Assembly: GCF_001571325.1 (NCBI RefSeq)
Contig: NZ_BCTO01000021.1
Coordinates: 149,374-213,373, forward strand
Source of the DNA: Delftia tsuruhatensis NBRC 16741
GTDB lineage: Bacteria; Pseudomonadota; Gammaproteobacteria; Burkholderiales; Burkholderiaceae_C
Length of the DNA: 64,000 nt
Direction: 5' to 3'
Below the pieces are notes generated by a model. That model was not told the DNA's origin. It ran no database searches and saw only the letters and a program-made list of their open reading frames with translations. Position 1 is the stretch's first letter. Each line of letters starts with the position of its first letter. Made by a program: the position numbers and the translations under genes. Positions 36,106 to 45,104 of this stretch are shown piece by piece.

Positions 36106-36433
36106 GTTCTCGTCTGGGATGAGTTTGGCCACACCTGTCACGCCGCACCATGTGCCACGATCAATGTCAACGGAACGCATGCAGGCATCGCCATCACTGT
36201 CTGCCCGAGCCGCGCCATCCAGGCAAGCAGCCCGGGGCCTGATGAAGGGATTCTCGCACGTAATGCAGCCGGCAAGGACTTGGCGGCGCATGGCCACAAT
36301 GCGGTGCTGCAAGAGCACGAAGCCAGCAACATGCACTGCGCAGCGCCGCGAAACATTGCGCAACCGCAGCATTCGCCTTAACGCAAAATTGCTACAAAGA
36401 TTGCAGCATCAGAACGTTGCTGCACATAGCTCA
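36106..36433. other. Intergenic stretch between the acidic-protein gene and tRNA-Leu
   Basis: 328 bases with no gene. Open frames here lack ribosome sites. It must hold the promoter of the acidic-protein gene; I see no strong consensus or hairpin. Confidence 0.5.
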
Positions 36434-36524
36434 TGGTGCCCCGAGCCGGGATCGAACCGGCACGCCCCTGTTCGGAAGCGGCGGATTTTAAGTCCGCAGT
36501 GTCTACCAATTTCACCATCGGGGC
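36434..36524 (-). tRNA. tRNA-Leu (UAA anticodon)
   Basis: A class II tRNA with a long variable arm. Acceptor GCCCCGA pairs with TCGGGGC; the anticodon stem GCGGA/TCCGC holds loop CTTAAAA, giving anticodon TAA; T-arm GGTTCGATCCC; CCA is encoded. Total 91 bases with CCA. Confidence 0.96.
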
Positions 36525-36586
36525 CCTGCGCCGCAGCGTCACAGGCCAACGCAAGCTGCTCATGCCTGCGAACTGCAGCACCAACG

Positions 36587-36617
36587 AAAAAGGGAAGCGT
36601 TACCGCTTCCCTTTTTT
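36587..36617 (-). terminator. Terminator after the first tRNA-Gly
   Basis: AAAAAGGGAAGCG / CGCTTCCCTTTTT with a 4-base loop: a 13-bp stem, including A/T ends, that works in both directions. It separates tRNA-Gly (36624-36699) from tRNA-Leu, which therefore probably has its own promoter. Confidence 0.88.
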
Positions 36618-36623
36618 CTGAAT

Positions 36624-36699
36624 TGGAGCGGGAAAACGGGTTCGAACCGTCGACCTCAACCTTGGCAAGGTTGCGCTCTACCAACTGAGCTATTCCCGC
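36624..36699 (-). tRNA. tRNA-Gly (GCC anticodon), copy 1
   Basis: GCGGGAA acceptor, D-arm TAGCTCAGTTGGTAGAGC, anticodon stem CAACC/GGTTG with loop TTGCCAA (anticodon GCC), T-arm GACGGTTCGAACCCG, CCA encoded. 76 bases. Sequence matches copies 2 and 3. Confidence 0.97.
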
Positions 36700-36838
36700 A
36701 TATCTGTCAAGCTGTGCGCCTCACAGAGCAGACTTGAATTCTAGCGCAGATTTCCGGCACTCCGGACCAAGTCCGGAAAAAATCCACGTCGAAGCGGATC
36801 AATGCCCACCCGCACAGCAGCCCGCTCCATGCCGTCGC

Positions 36839-37603
36839 TTACTTGCCGTCGATGCGGTCCTGCATGCGCTTGGCGCGCTGTTCAGACGGGGGGTGAGAGC
36901 TCAGGATGGAGCTGCCGCCACTGCCACCGCTGAGCTTGGCCAGCTTCTGGAACGATGTGACTAGGCCCTGGCGACTCATCTTCTTTTCCGTGAGCAGGTC
37001 GAAGGAATAGTCATCAGCCGCCGACTCCTGGGACTGGGAGAACTGGGCGTTGATGAACTTCTCACCCAGATCTCCGGCCTGCGAGCGCGACAGCGAGGCC
37101 AGCGCCGAATTACCGCTATTGGCTGCAATCGAGCGCGCAGCCGATGCCGCATAGGCCGTTTGCATGCGCTTCTTGCTATGACCCAGCGCCACATGCCCGA
37201 TCTCATGGCCAATCACGCCACGCAATTCATCGTCGTTCATCAGATCCATCAGGCCGCTGTAGACGCGAATGCAGCCATTGGCCATGGCCCAGGCATTCAC
37301 GTCCTGCGTCATATAGACCTTGTAGACGGCTTTTTTCCCATTGACGGCCTGCGGCATGCTGGCAATGACCTTGTTCAGCCGCACCGTGTACTTGCTCTTG
37401 GCATCGGCCACCTTGTTCTGCGCATCCATGGCTGCGCAGGAGTCGTTGGACAGCGTGACCACATCGTCATCCGTGAGTGTCATGGCCTTCATGGCCGTGG
37501 AGCCCGAATCCAGCAGCCCGCCCACATCAGCGGACTCCATGGTTTTACAACCCGCCAGCACCACGCCGCTGGCAACAATCGCCGTCAATAGCTTGATCTT
37601 CAT
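36839..37603 (-). CDS. M48-family lipoprotein metalloprotease (LoiP/YggG type)
   Basis: A 254-residue outer-membrane-type lipoprotein protease. The signal peptide ends in lipobox LAGC with C19. The zinc site is GHEIGHVALGH (H133, E134, H137) and the third ligand is E193 in SQESAADDYS. The C-terminal SSHPPSEQRAKRM is conserved in periplasmic M48 enzymes. By family it degrades misassembled outer-membrane or envelope proteins. No neighbouring gene suggests a partner. It sits amid the tRNA cluster. Confidence 0.9.
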   Translation of the reverse strand: MKIKLLTAIVASGVVLAGCKTMESADVGGLLDSGSTAMKAMTLTDDDVVTLSNDSCAAMDAQNKVADAKSKYTVRLNKVIASMPQAVNGKKAVYKVYMTQDVNAWAMANGCIRVYSGLMDLMNDDELRGVIGHEIGHVALGHSKKRMQTAYAASAARSIAANSGNSALASLSRSQAGDLGEKFINAQFSQSQESAADDYSFDLLTEKKMSRQGLVTSFQKLAKLSGGSGGSSILSSHPPSEQRAKRMQDRIDGK

Positions 37604-37941
37604 AATCCCTCCCGATGAATGAAGCGCGCATCATATCCACGACCGGCCAATTGAAACCACTGCCAATGGCAAGCCATTTGCACTTTTTTGCAATTTTCCA
37701 ACCAACTTCCAATAAGCACGCTCGTGGCGAGGATCCAGGCAGAACAATTGGAAACAAAATAATTCACCGAACTGGCAATGAATTACAGAATGGAATTCTC
37801 TTCATGTCACAGAAGAACAAGCCCTGAACCACTCGCAGAGTGCCGAAACTTTAGAGAGAGGGAGAGATGGAGCTTGACCGGGCACGGGGCCGGCTCGAAC
37901 CAGACAGCAAGGACAAGCCATGATCCTGACGCAGAAAAAGA
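37604..37941. other. Gene-free A/T-rich spacer
   Basis: About 340 bases, noticeably richer in A and T than surrounding DNA. It should hold the M48 gene promoter. No tRNA, hairpin or convincing frame is seen. Confidence 0.5.
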
Positions 37942-37963
37942 AAAAGGCCCCGAAGGGCCTTTT
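37942..37963 (-). terminator. Terminator of the Gly-Gly-Gly-Cys tRNA operon
   Basis: AAAAGGCCC-CGAA-GGGCCTTTT; read on the minus strand it is followed by a T-rich tract. It lies 24 bases past tRNA-Cys. Confidence 0.85.
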
Positions 37964-37986
37964 GAACTGTTTTCGCAATTAATTTT

Positions 37987-38060
37987 TGGAGGCGCGAACC
38001 AGAGTCGAACTGGTCTAACCGGATTTGCAATCCGGGGCATAACCGCTTTGCTATCGCGCC
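37987..38060 (-). tRNA. tRNA-Cys (GCA anticodon)
   Basis: Acceptor GGCGCGA pairs with TCGCGCC (TTCGCGCC at the 3' side); anticodon stem CCGGA/TCCGG with loop TTGCAAA gives GCA; T-arm CCAGTTCGACTCTGG; CCA encoded. 74 bases. Confidence 0.97.
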
Positions 38061-38106
38061 AAGATCACTATCAAACAACTACAGCATTGCTGCAGCTTTT
38101 AGAAAC

Positions 38107-38182
38107 TGGAGCGGGAAAACGGGTTCGAACCGTCGACCTCAACCTTGGCAAGGTTGCGCTCTACCAACTGAGCTATTCCCGC
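38107..38182 (-). tRNA. tRNA-Gly (GCC anticodon), copy 2
   Basis: Identical to copy 1 over 76 bases, including CCA. It lies 46 bases from tRNA-Cys. Confidence 0.97.
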
Positions 38183-38240
38183 AAACATTCAAGCAACTAC
38201 CCGTCACCTGAATCGAACGTACACAAGGCACATTCAAAAC

Positions 38241-38316
38241 TGGAGCGGGAAAACGGGTTCGAACCGTCGACCTCAACCTTGGCAAGGTTGCGCTCTACCA
38301 ACTGAGCTATTCCCGC
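38241..38316 (-). tRNA. tRNA-Gly (GCC anticodon), copy 3
   Basis: Identical to copies 1 and 2. The spacers around copies 3 and 4 share the block TTCAAA just before the CCA side, a sign of tandem duplication. Confidence 0.97.
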
Positions 38317-38385
38317 TTGAATCATCCATTCTGGCAGCCAACCGCCACCAGAACCGAACACACCCGAAACGGCATGTTCAAAATC

Positions 38386-38461
38386 TGGAGCGGGAAAACG
38401 GGCTCGAACCGTCGACCTCAACCTTGGCAAGGTTGCGCTCTACCAACTGAGCTATTCCCGC
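38386..38461 (-). tRNA. tRNA-Gly (GCC anticodon), copy 4, T-loop variant
   Basis: As the other copies except one base in the T-loop: TTCGAGC where the others have TTCGAAC. This position is not strictly conserved, so the tRNA should work. First gene of the tandem, nearest the promoter. Confidence 0.96.
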
Positions 38462-38564
38462 ATTTCTATCGAAGCCTGACATTCTACAACGTCGTTTGCT
38501 GCGATGGGATGAATTGTAGCGTAGTTCTTGGAGGGTTCAGGAAAAACGCTACATTTTTTCATCT

Positions 38565-40979
38565 TCAGTGCTTGACTGCAGGCTCCACAGCCTTGGTTTC
38601 CGCCGGGGCCACGGCGGCGGCCTCCTCGTCGGACAGAGGCTCTGGCACGCGTTCCAGCGCCACCTTGAGGACCTGGTCGATCCACTTGACGGGGATGATT
38701 TCCAAGCCGCTCTTGACGTTGTCGGGGATCTCCTGGAGATCCTTGACGTTCTCTTCGGGGATCAGCACCGTCTTGATGCCGCCACGCAGGGCCGCCAGCA
38801 GCTTTTCCTTGAGGCCGCCGATGGCGGTGACCTCACCGCGCAGCGTGATTTCACCAGTCATGGCGACATCGGCACGCACCGGGATACCCGTCAGCGCAGA
38901 GACGAAGGCCGTCGTCATGGCCGCACCCGCGCTGGGGCCGTCCTTGGGGGTGGCGCCATCGGGCACGTGCACGTGGATGTCCTTCTTCTCGAAGGCCTCG
39001 TCCTTGATGCCCAGCATGCGCGAGCGGCTGCGCACCACGGTGCGCGCGGCTTCGACCGATTCCTTCATCACGTCGCCCAGCGAGCCGGTGCGCGAGATCA
39101 CGCCCTTGCCGGGCATGATGGCGGCCTCGATGGTCAGCAGATCGCCGCCGACCTCGGTCCAGGCAAGACCCACGACCTGGCCGATCTGGTTGTTCAGTTC
39201 GGCACGGCCATAGGTGTACTTGCGAACACCCAGGTAGTCAGGCAGGTTGTCGGCAGTGACGACGACGGTGGGCTCCAGCTTCTTGAGCTGCAGGCCCTTG
39301 ACGACCTTGCGGCAGATCTTGGACAGCTCGCGCTCCAGCGAACGCACGCCGGCCTCTCGCGTGTAGTAGCGCACGATGTCGCGGATGGCGGATTCCTCCA
39401 CCCGCATCTCGCCTTCCTTCACACCGTTGTTGGTGATCTGCTTGGGCAGCAGGTAGCGGATGGCGATGTTGACCTTTTCGTCCTCGGTGTAACCCGACAG
39501 GCGGATCACTTCCATGCGGTCCAGCAGCGCGGGCGGGATATTCATGGAGTTGGAGGTCGCCACGAACATCACGTCGCTGAGGTCGAAGTCCACTTCGACG
39601 TAGTGATCGCCGAAGGTGTGGTTCTGCTCGGGGTCCAGCACTTCCAGCAGGGCGCTCGACGGATCGCCACGGAAGTCCATGCCGAGCTTGTCGATTTCGT
39701 CCAGGAGGAACAGCGGGTTGCGCGTACCGACCTTGTCCAGGCTTTGCAGCACCTTGCCCGGCATGGCGCCGATGTAGGTGCGGCGGTGGCCGCGGATTTC
39801 CGCCTCGTCACGCATGCCGCCCAGCGCCATGCGGACGTACTTGCGGCCCGTGGCCTTGGCGATGGACTGACCCAGCGAGGTCTTGCCCACGCCCGGAGGA
39901 CCGACCAGGCACAGGATGGGCGCCTTGACCTTGTCCACGCGCTGCTGCACGGCAAGATATTCAAGGATGCGGTCCTTGACCTTTTCAAGGCCGAAGTGGT
40001 CGGCATTGAGCACCTCCTCGGCATTGGCCAGGTCGTGCTTGATCTTGGTCTTCTTGCTCCAGGGCAGGCCCGTGAGCACATCGATGTAGTTGCGCACCAC
40101 GGTGGCTTCGGCCGACATGGGCGACATGAGCTTGAGCTTCTTGAGCTCGGCCTCGGCCTTCTTGCGCGCCTCGGCAGGCATGCGAGCGAGCTTGATCTTC
40201 TTTTCGATCTCTTCGATGTCGGCGCCGTCCTCGCCCTCGCCCAGCTCCTTCTGGATGGCCTTGACCTGCTCGTTCAAATAGAAGTCGCGCTGGTTCTTTT
40301 CCATCTGGCGCTTGACGCGACCACGGATGCGCTTGTCGACATTGAGGATGTCGACCTCCCGGTCCAGCTGCTCGAACAGGTTTTCCAGGCGCTCCTTGAT
40401 GTCCACCAGGTCGAGCACGGCCTGCTTGTTCTCGAGCTTGAGCGGCAGGTGCGCGGCGATGGTGTCGGCCAGGCGGCCGGCATCGTCGATGCTGGCGATG
40501 GAGGTGAGGATCTCGGGCGGGATCTTCTTGTTGAGCTTGACGTACTGGTCGAACTGCTGCGTCACGGCGCGGCGCAGGGCTTCGATCTCGCTGGGCTTGT
40601 GGGTTTCGGCCTCGGGCGCCACGGGCACGACGGAGCCCACGAAGTGGGTCTCTTCATCCATGACCTGCTTGACCAGCGCGCGCTGCTGGCCTTCGACCAG
40701 CACCTTGACCGTGCCGTCGGGAAGCTTGAGCATCTGCAAGATGGTGGAGACGCAGCCGACGTCGAACATGTCGGCCGCCGTGGGCTCGTCCTTGGAGGCG
40801 GTCTTCTGGGCCACCAGCATGATGCGGCGGTCGCCCTCCATGGCCAGCTCCAGCGCCTTGATGCTCTTGGCGCGGCCCACGAACAGCGGGATCACCATGT
40901 GGGGGAACACGACCACATCGCGCAGCGGCAGCAGCGCCAGGTCTAGGGGGGTGGAAGGCAAAGGGGTATGTCCTGACAT
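38565..40979 (-). CDS. lon: ATP-dependent protease Lon
   Basis: AAA+ protease (804 residues) that clears misfolded and regulatory proteins in the cytoplasm. The N-terminal substrate domain begins LPLRDVVVFPHMVIPLFVG. The ATPase has Walker A GPPGVGKT at residues 360-367 and the LDEIDKL Walker B. The protease domain has catalytic S683 in DGPSAGAAM and a downstream Lys. ATG 40979 is chosen because the extra frame upstream lacks conserved sequence. A heat-shock-like promoter precedes it. Residue spacing matches E. coli Lon (S679). Confidence 0.97.
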   Translation of the reverse strand: MSGHTPLPSTPLDLALLPLRDVVVFPHMVIPLFVGRAKSIKALELAMEGDRRIMLVAQKTASKDEPTAADMFDVGCVSTILQMLKLPDGTVKVLVEGQQRALVKQVMDEETHFVGSVVPVAPEAETHKPSEIEALRRAVTQQFDQYVKLNKKIPPEILTSIASIDDAGRLADTIAAHLPLKLENKQAVLDLVDIKERLENLFEQLDREVDILNVDKRIRGRVKRQMEKNQRDFYLNEQVKAIQKELGEGEDGADIEEIEKKIKLARMPAEARKKAEAELKKLKLMSPMSAEATVVRNYIDVLTGLPWSKKTKIKHDLANAEEVLNADHFGLEKVKDRILEYLAVQQRVDKVKAPILCLVGPPGVGKTSLGQSIAKATGRKYVRMALGGMRDEAEIRGHRRTYIGAMPGKVLQSLDKVGTRNPLFLLDEIDKLGMDFRGDPSSALLEVLDPEQNHTFGDHYVEVDFDLSDVMFVATSNSMNIPPALLDRMEVIRLSGYTEDEKVNIAIRYLLPKQITNNGVKEGEMRVEESAIRDIVRYYTREAGVRSLERELSKICRKVVKGLQLKKLEPTVVVTADNLPDYLGVRKYTYGRAELNNQIGQVVGLAWTEVGGDLLTIEAAIMPGKGVISRTGSLGDVMKESVEAARTVVRSRSRMLGIKDEAFEKKDIHVHVPDGATPKDGPSAGAAMTTAFVSALTGIPVRADVAMTGEITLRGEVTAIGGLKEKLLAALRGGIKTVLIPEENVKDLQEIPDNVKSGLEIIPVKWIDQVLKVALERVPEPLSDEEAAAVAPAETKAVEPAVKH

Positions 40980-41003
40980 GGGAATCCTCGGTTTGTCAGC
41001 GGA

Positions 41004-41032
41004 AGATGGTCCGCCCACCGGTGTATTTCAAC
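41004..41032 (-). promoter_or_regulatory. Candidate sigma-32 promoter of lon
   Basis: On the minus strand GTTGAA (41032-41027), 15 bases, then GACCATCT (41011-41004), close to the heat-shock consensus CTTGAA-N(11-15)-CCCCATNT. The lon gene is under sigma-32 in E. coli. It lies in the 120-base gap between clpX and lon. Confidence 0.45.
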
Positions 41033-41099
41033 CCCGCAGCCCGAAAGGATTTCGGGCCACAGGGACTTGCGCTGCCGGACCTTTGCAGGCAGCGGCGCA

Positions 41100-42362
41100 T
41101 CAGGCTTTCTTGGCCGCCTCGCGGTAAACCAGCAGCGGTGCTTTTCCGTCTTCGATGGTGGACTCGTCCACCACCACCTTCTCGACATTGTCGGCATTGG
41201 GCAGTTCGTACATGGTGCCGATCAGCGATTGCTCCAGGATGGAGCGCAGGCCACGCGCACCCGTCTTGCGCGCCAGCGCCTTGCGGGCGATGGCCTTGAG
41301 CGCGGCGGGCCGGATCTCCAACTCCACGCCTTCCATGGCCAGCAGCTTGCTGTACTGCTTGACCAAGGCGTTCTTGGGCTCGGTCAGGATCTGCACCAGA
41401 GCGTCTTCACCCAGTTCGGCCAGGGCCGTGACCACGGGCATGCGGCCGACCAGCTCGGGGATGATGCCGAACTTGATCAGGTCTTCAGGCTCGATCTCCT
41501 GGAACACTTCCGAGATGGAGCGCTGCTTCTTGCTCTTGACCGTGGCGCCAAAGCCGATGCCCGACGCCTCGGTACGGTTCTCGATGACCTTCTCCAGGCC
41601 CGCGAACGCGCCACCGCAGATGAACAGGATGTTGGTCGTGTCGATCTGCAGGAAGTCCTGGTTCGGATGCTTGCGGCCACCTTGCGGGGGCACGCTGGCC
41701 ATGGTGCCTTCGATGAGCTTGAGCAGGGCCTGCTGCACGCCCTCGCCCGACACGTCACGCGTGATGCTGGGGTTGTCGGACTTGCGCGAGATCTTGTCGA
41801 TCTCGTCGATGTAGACGATGCCGCGCTGCGCACGCTCGACGTCGTATTCGCAGCTTTGCAGCAGCTTCTGGATGATGTTCTCGACGTCCTCGCCCACGTA
41901 GCCGGCCTCGGTCAGCGTGGTGGCATCGGCCATGACGAAGGGAACGTTGAGCATGCGCGCCAGCGTCTGCGCCAGCAGCGTCTTGCCGGAGCCCGTGGGA
42001 CCGATGAGCAGGATGTTGCTCTTGGCCAGCTCAATCTCGTCCTTGCCGGCCTTGTCCTTGTGACGCAGGCGCTTGTAGTGGTTGTATACGGCGACAGCCA
42101 GCGTGCGCTTGGGCAGGTCCTGGCCGATCACGTAGTTGTCCAGGTTGGCCTTGATTTCGGCGGGCGTGGGCAGGTCGCCTCGGCCGTCCTTGGCCTCGGT
42201 GCTGGGCTGCTCGTCGCGGATGATCTCGTTGCAGAGATCGATGCACTCGTCGCAGATAAAGACTGACGGACCCGCGATCAGCTTCTTGACCTCATGCTGG
42301 CTCTTGCCGCAGAAGGTGCAATAAAGGTTTTTTTCGCTGGAGGAGCCTTTTTTCTCGGCCAT
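41100..42362 (-). CDS. clpX: ClpX unfoldase
   Basis: ATPase partner of ClpP (420 residues). The N-terminal zinc-binding domain has cysteines C15, C18, C37 and C40 ([17 protein letters not shown]). Walker A GPTGSGKT is at 121-128; Walker [12 protein letters not shown] follows; the pore and IGF-type loop region and sensor motifs are present ([23 protein letters not shown] region for sensor 2). It delivers ssrA-tagged and regulatory substrates to ClpP. Order tig-clpP-clpX-lon is the standard proteobacterial one. Confidence 0.97.
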   Translation of the reverse strand: MAEKKGSSSEKNLYCTFCGKSQHEVKKLIAGPSVFICDECIDLCNEIIRDEQPSTEAKDGRGDLPTPAEIKANLDNYVIGQDLPKRTLAVAVYNHYKRLRHKDKAGKDEIELAKSNILLIGPTGSGKTLLAQTLARMLNVPFVMADATTLTEAGYVGEDVENIIQKLLQSCEYDVERAQRGIVYIDEIDKISRKSDNPSITRDVSGEGVQQALLKLIEGTMASVPPQGGRKHPNQDFLQIDTTNILFICGGAFAGLEKVIENRTEASGIGFGATVKSKKQRSISEVFQEIEPEDLIKFGIIPELVGRMPVVTALAELGEDALVQILTEPKNALVKQYSKLLAMEGVELEIRPAALKAIARKALARKTGARGLRSILEQSLIGTMYELPNADNVEKVVVDESTIEDGKAPLLVYREAAKKA

Positions 42363-42415
42363 GGGGTCGGTGCCTTGTTACAGAAATATGGAAAAGGATG
42401 ATAACCAAATGGAAA

Positions 42416-42445
42416 GCGGCGTTTTCCGTAGGGGGAAAACGCCGC
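42416..42445 (-). terminator. Hairpin between clpP and clpX
   Basis: Perfect 12-bp stem GCGGCGTTTTCC/GGAAAACGCCGC, 6-base loop, then a T-rich tract on the minus strand. It probably terminates part of the clpP transcripts before clpX. Confidence 0.75.
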
Positions 42446-42469
42446 CCATTCTCATACAGCCTCCGGGCT

Positions 42470-43078
42470 TCAGGAGCGCTTGTTGATCACCTGATCGACC
42501 AGGCCGTAGTCCTTGGCTTCGTCGGCGGACAGGAAGTAGTCGCGCTCGGTGTCGTGCTGGATCTTTTCCAGCGGCTGGCCCGTGCGCTCGGCCAGGATCT
42601 TGTTCAGGCGCTCGCGGGTCTTGAGGATCTCGCGGGCGTGGATCTCGATCTCGGTGGCCTGGCCCTGCATGCCGCCCAGCGGCTGGTGGATCATGACCTG
42701 GGAATTGGGCAGCGCAAAGCGCTTGCCCTTGGTGCCAGCGGCCAGCAGGAAGGCACCCATGCTGGCTGCAATGCCGGTGCACAGCGTGGACACATCGGGC
42801 TTGATGAAGTTCATCGTGTCGAAGATGGCCAGGCCGGCGCTCACGGAGCCGCCGGGGCTGTTGATGTAGAACGAAATGTCCTTGTCGGGGTTTTCGCTTT
42901 CAAGGAACAGCAGCTGGGCCACGACGAGGTTGGCCGTCTGGTCATTGACAGGGCCCACCAGGAAGATCACCCGGTCCTTGAGCAGGCGCGAGTAGATGTC
43001 GTACGACCGCTCTCCGCGGCCGGACTGTTCGATGACCATTGGGATCATGCCCAAACCCTGAGTTTCCAATGCGCTCAT
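42470..43078 (-). CDS. clpP: ClpP protease subunit
   Basis: Serine protease ring (202 residues). Catalytic S106 in GIAASMGAF and H131 in [10 protein letters not shown] are in place, with the third member (Asp) expected near residue 180 in the [13 protein letters not shown] region. Residues 1-15 ([17 protein letters not shown]) form the propeptide and axial loop. It sits between tig and clpX and acts with ClpX (and probably ClpA elsewhere). Confidence 0.97.
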   Translation of the reverse strand: MSALETQGLGMIPMVIEQSGRGERSYDIYSRLLKDRVIFLVGPVNDQTANLVVAQLLFLESENPDKDISFYINSPGGSVSAGLAIFDTMNFIKPDVSTLCTGIAASMGAFLLAAGTKGKRFALPNSQVMIHQPLGGMQGQATEIEIHAREILKTRERLNKILAERTGQPLEKIQHDTERDYFLSADEAKDYGLVDQVINKRS

Positions 43079-43126
43079 GTTTTCTCCAGTACTAGGGGGC
43101 TACTTTAGCCGTATCCGGAAAGAAAA

Positions 43127-43154
43127 TGGGGCTTGTGCGCCAAAGCACAAGCCC
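43127..43154 (-). terminator. Hairpin between tig and clpP
   Basis: A perfect 11-bp stem GGGGCTTGTGC/GCACAAGCCCC with a 6-base loop, followed on the minus strand by ATTTTCTTT. It lies inside the tig-clpP interval and looks like a terminator or attenuator. Confidence 0.8.
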
Positions 43155-43213
43155 CGCAGATGCCAACCCGCCCGCCGATCTCACAAAGCGGCAGGCAGGC
43201 GGTGCTCAAACCC

Positions 43214-44524
43214 TCAGGCCTGGCCCATCAGTTCGTCGAAGGACACGGCCTTGTCGGAGACCTTGGCCTTGCCCAGCACGAACTCGGTCACGTTGTTTTC
43301 GATGACAACGGCTTCGACTTCAGCCAGGCGTTGGCGGTCGCCGAAGTACCAGCGTGCCACGTCTTCGGGCTTTTCGTAGCTGGCGGCCAGCTCTTCCACG
43401 TGGGCCTTGATCTGCTCGGGCGTGGCGTGCAGCTCGTTGGCGCGCACCAGCTCGGCCACCACCAGGCCCAGGCGCACGCGGCGCTCGGCTTGGGGCAGGA
43501 ACACGTCTTCAGGGATCTCGGCCTTGTCGGCGTCCTTGATGCCGCGCTGCTGCAGCTCGGCGCGAGCGCCTTCCAGCAGACGGGCGACTTCAGCCTGCAC
43601 CGAGGCCTTGGGCAGTTCCAGCTCGGCCTTGGACACCAGCGCGTCCATCACAGCCTGCTTGTTGCGGCCCTGGACGCGGAACTTGACTTCACGCTCCAGG
43701 TTCTTCTTGATGTCGGCGCGCAGGCCTTCGACCGTGCCTTCAGCCACGCCCAGGGCCTTGGCAAAAGCCTCGTCCACTTCGGGCAGGTTGGCGGCCTCGA
43801 TCTTCTTGACCGTCACCAGGAAGTCGGCGGTCTTGCCGGCCACGTCCTTGCCGTGGTAGTCAGCGGGGAAAGCCAGGGGGAAGGTCTTGGACTCACCGGC
43901 CTTCATGCCGCGCACTGCGTCTTCGAATTCCTTGAGCATCTGGCCTTCGCCGACCAGGAACTGGAAGTCTTCGGCCCTGCCGCCGGAGAAGGTCTCGCCG
44001 TCGATCTTGCCTTCGAAGTCCACGGTCACGCGGTCGCCGTCCACGGCCACATCGGCCTGGGCGCGCTGCGCGAAGGTGCGGCGCTGCTTGCGCAGGATGT
44101 CCACGGTCTTGTCGATGGCGGCGTCGTCCACTTCGGCCGTCAGCTTCTCGACTTCGGCCGAGGTCAGGTCACCGATCTTGACTTCAGGCATCACTTCGAA
44201 GATGGCTTCGAACTGTGCCTCGCCCTCGGGAGCGCCTTCCTTTTCGGAGATGCGGGGCTGGCCGGCCACGCGCAGCTTGGCTTCGTTGACGGCCTGTGCA
44301 AAAGCCTCGCCAACCTTGTCGTTGAGCACTTCATACTGCACCGAATAGCCATAACGCTGGGCCACCACGCTCATCGGCACCTTGCCGGGACGGAAGCCGT
44401 CCATCTTCACGGTGCGCGCCACTTGCTTCAGACGGTTCTCGACTTCGCTCTGGATGGAGTTCAGGGGCAGGCTCAGCGTGATCTTGCGCTCGAGCTTTTC
44501 AAGGGTTTCAACAGTAACGGCCAT
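43214..44524 (-). CDS. tig: Trigger factor, ribosome-bound chaperone
   Basis: A 436-residue prolyl isomerase and chaperone. The N-terminal ribosome-binding domain includes the signature-like [17 protein letters not shown]. The central FKBP-type domain (about 160-245) has [20 protein letters not shown] and [16 protein letters not shown]. The C-terminal substrate cradle is helical. ATG 44524 begins [19 protein letters not shown], the standard start; the extra 23 in-frame residues are leader. A structured leader and a -10 box lie upstream. Confidence 0.97.
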   Translation of the reverse strand: MAVTVETLEKLERKITLSLPLNSIQSEVENRLKQVARTVKMDGFRPGKVPMSVVAQRYGYSVQYEVLNDKVGEAFAQAVNEAKLRVAGQPRISEKEGAPEGEAQFEAIFEVMPEVKIGDLTSAEVEKLTAEVDDAAIDKTVDILRKQRRTFAQRAQADVAVDGDRVTVDFEGKIDGETFSGGRAEDFQFLVGEGQMLKEFEDAVRGMKAGESKTFPLAFPADYHGKDVAGKTADFLVTVKKIEAANLPEVDEAFAKALGVAEGTVEGLRADIKKNLEREVKFRVQGRNKQAVMDALVSKAELELPKASVQAEVARLLEGARAELQQRGIKDADKAEIPEDVFLPQAERRVRLGLVVAELVRANELHATPEQIKAHVEELAASYEKPEDVARWYFGDRQRLAEVEAVVIENNVTEFVLGKAKVSDKAVSFDELMGQA

Positions 44525-44645
44525 GTTTGTTCCTATGAGGGATTGGACCGTGCCGGCTGCTGTACAGCCCGCACCGTATTGCGCAAAAGTCACGGTGCAA
44601 CGCGAGCCAAAGCCAGTCGGCCGCGCGGCACCTCAGATTTCAAGG

Positions 44646-44709
44646 GCTTACATCACATGCGCCTGGTCGCTGGGGACCGCACATGGTTCGCTCAACCCGT
44701 GATGTAAGC
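44646..44709 (-). promoter_or_regulatory. Folded tig leader RNA
   Basis: GCTTACATCAC (44646-44656) pairs perfectly with GTGATGTAAGC (44699-44709), enclosing 42 nt that contain a nested hairpin with TGC..GGTC/GACC..GCA pairing. It lies just downstream of the -10 box on the minus strand, so it would be in the 5' untranslated part of the tig message, about 120 bases before the ATG. I do not recognise a known family. Confidence 0.6.
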
Positions 44710-44719
44710 GAAGCCGGAC

Positions 44720-44725
44720 ATTATA
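44720..44725 (-). promoter_or_regulatory. -10 box of tig
   Basis: TATAAT on the minus strand, followed by GTCC. A weak -35-like TTCTGA lies 18 bases upstream. This is the only good -10 in the region and marks the limit of chromosomal sequence needed by tig. Confidence 0.55.
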
Positions 44726-44796
44726 AACGAGGCGCTTTTCCCATCAGAAAGGCCGCATTGGGGATTTGCCCTCGGTTTTCAGTGTGCGCCGGCAGC

Positions 44797-44817
44797 GCGG
44801 GGACCGCGCCTCCCCGC
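44797..44817 (-). terminator. GC hairpin downstream of the last phage gene
   Basis: GCGGGGA/TCCCCGC with a 7-base loop, about 50 bases past the last phage stop codon. No T-run, so a weak terminator at best. Confidence 0.4.
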
Positions 44818-44867
44818 AGCAGGACCCAATCGGCCGATCACCCTGCATCGAAGCCCTGGCGCCCCCC

Positions 44868-45104
44868 CTAGATATCAATAAGCACATAGGTCAATTGAGG
44901 GGCTTCACCCGTGATCGCCTGCCCCTGGACATAGACGCTGCCGCCCTCCTGGCTGCCCAGGGGATTGCGTACGCGCAATCGGCCATTGCCAGGCAGATCG
45001 ACCGTGGCTGTTCCGTCGCCATGCACCGCGCTGATCCGCCCGGTGAGCACAGGCTCGTCAGGCAGCAGTTGGACAAGACGCTTGAAGAGATTGACGGTGC
45101 TCAT
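44868..45104 (-). CDS. Small terminal phage protein
   Basis: A 78-residue protein starting STVNLFKRLVQLLPDEP with an OB-like beta pattern (LTGRISAVHGDGTATVDLP, then GSVYVQGQAI). It may be a baseplate spike-related or distal tail piece, but no family is recognised. The start overlaps the preceding 634-residue gene by ATGA, and it is the last gene of the cluster. Confidence 0.6.
   Translation of the reverse strand: MSTVNLFKRLVQLLPDEPVLTGRISAVHGDGTATVDLPGNGRLRVRNPLGSQEGGSVYVQGQAITGEAPQLTYVLIDI

Noticed and set aside
37880..37925. Fragment resembling a tRNA T-arm (GGCTCGAACC) in the spacer left of tRNA-Cys
   Set aside because: No acceptor or anticodon stem can be drawn around it. Too short to call a tRNA remnant.
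38555..38562. Second TTTTTCAT octamer next to the lon stop codon
   Set aside because: No ICE genes or integrase are near. An 8-base match is expected about once by chance in a window of this size, so it is at most an unoccupied site.
44797..44817. GC hairpin as a prophage attachment site
   Set aside because: No matching repeat is visible elsewhere in the window, and it is more simply a terminator-like hairpin.
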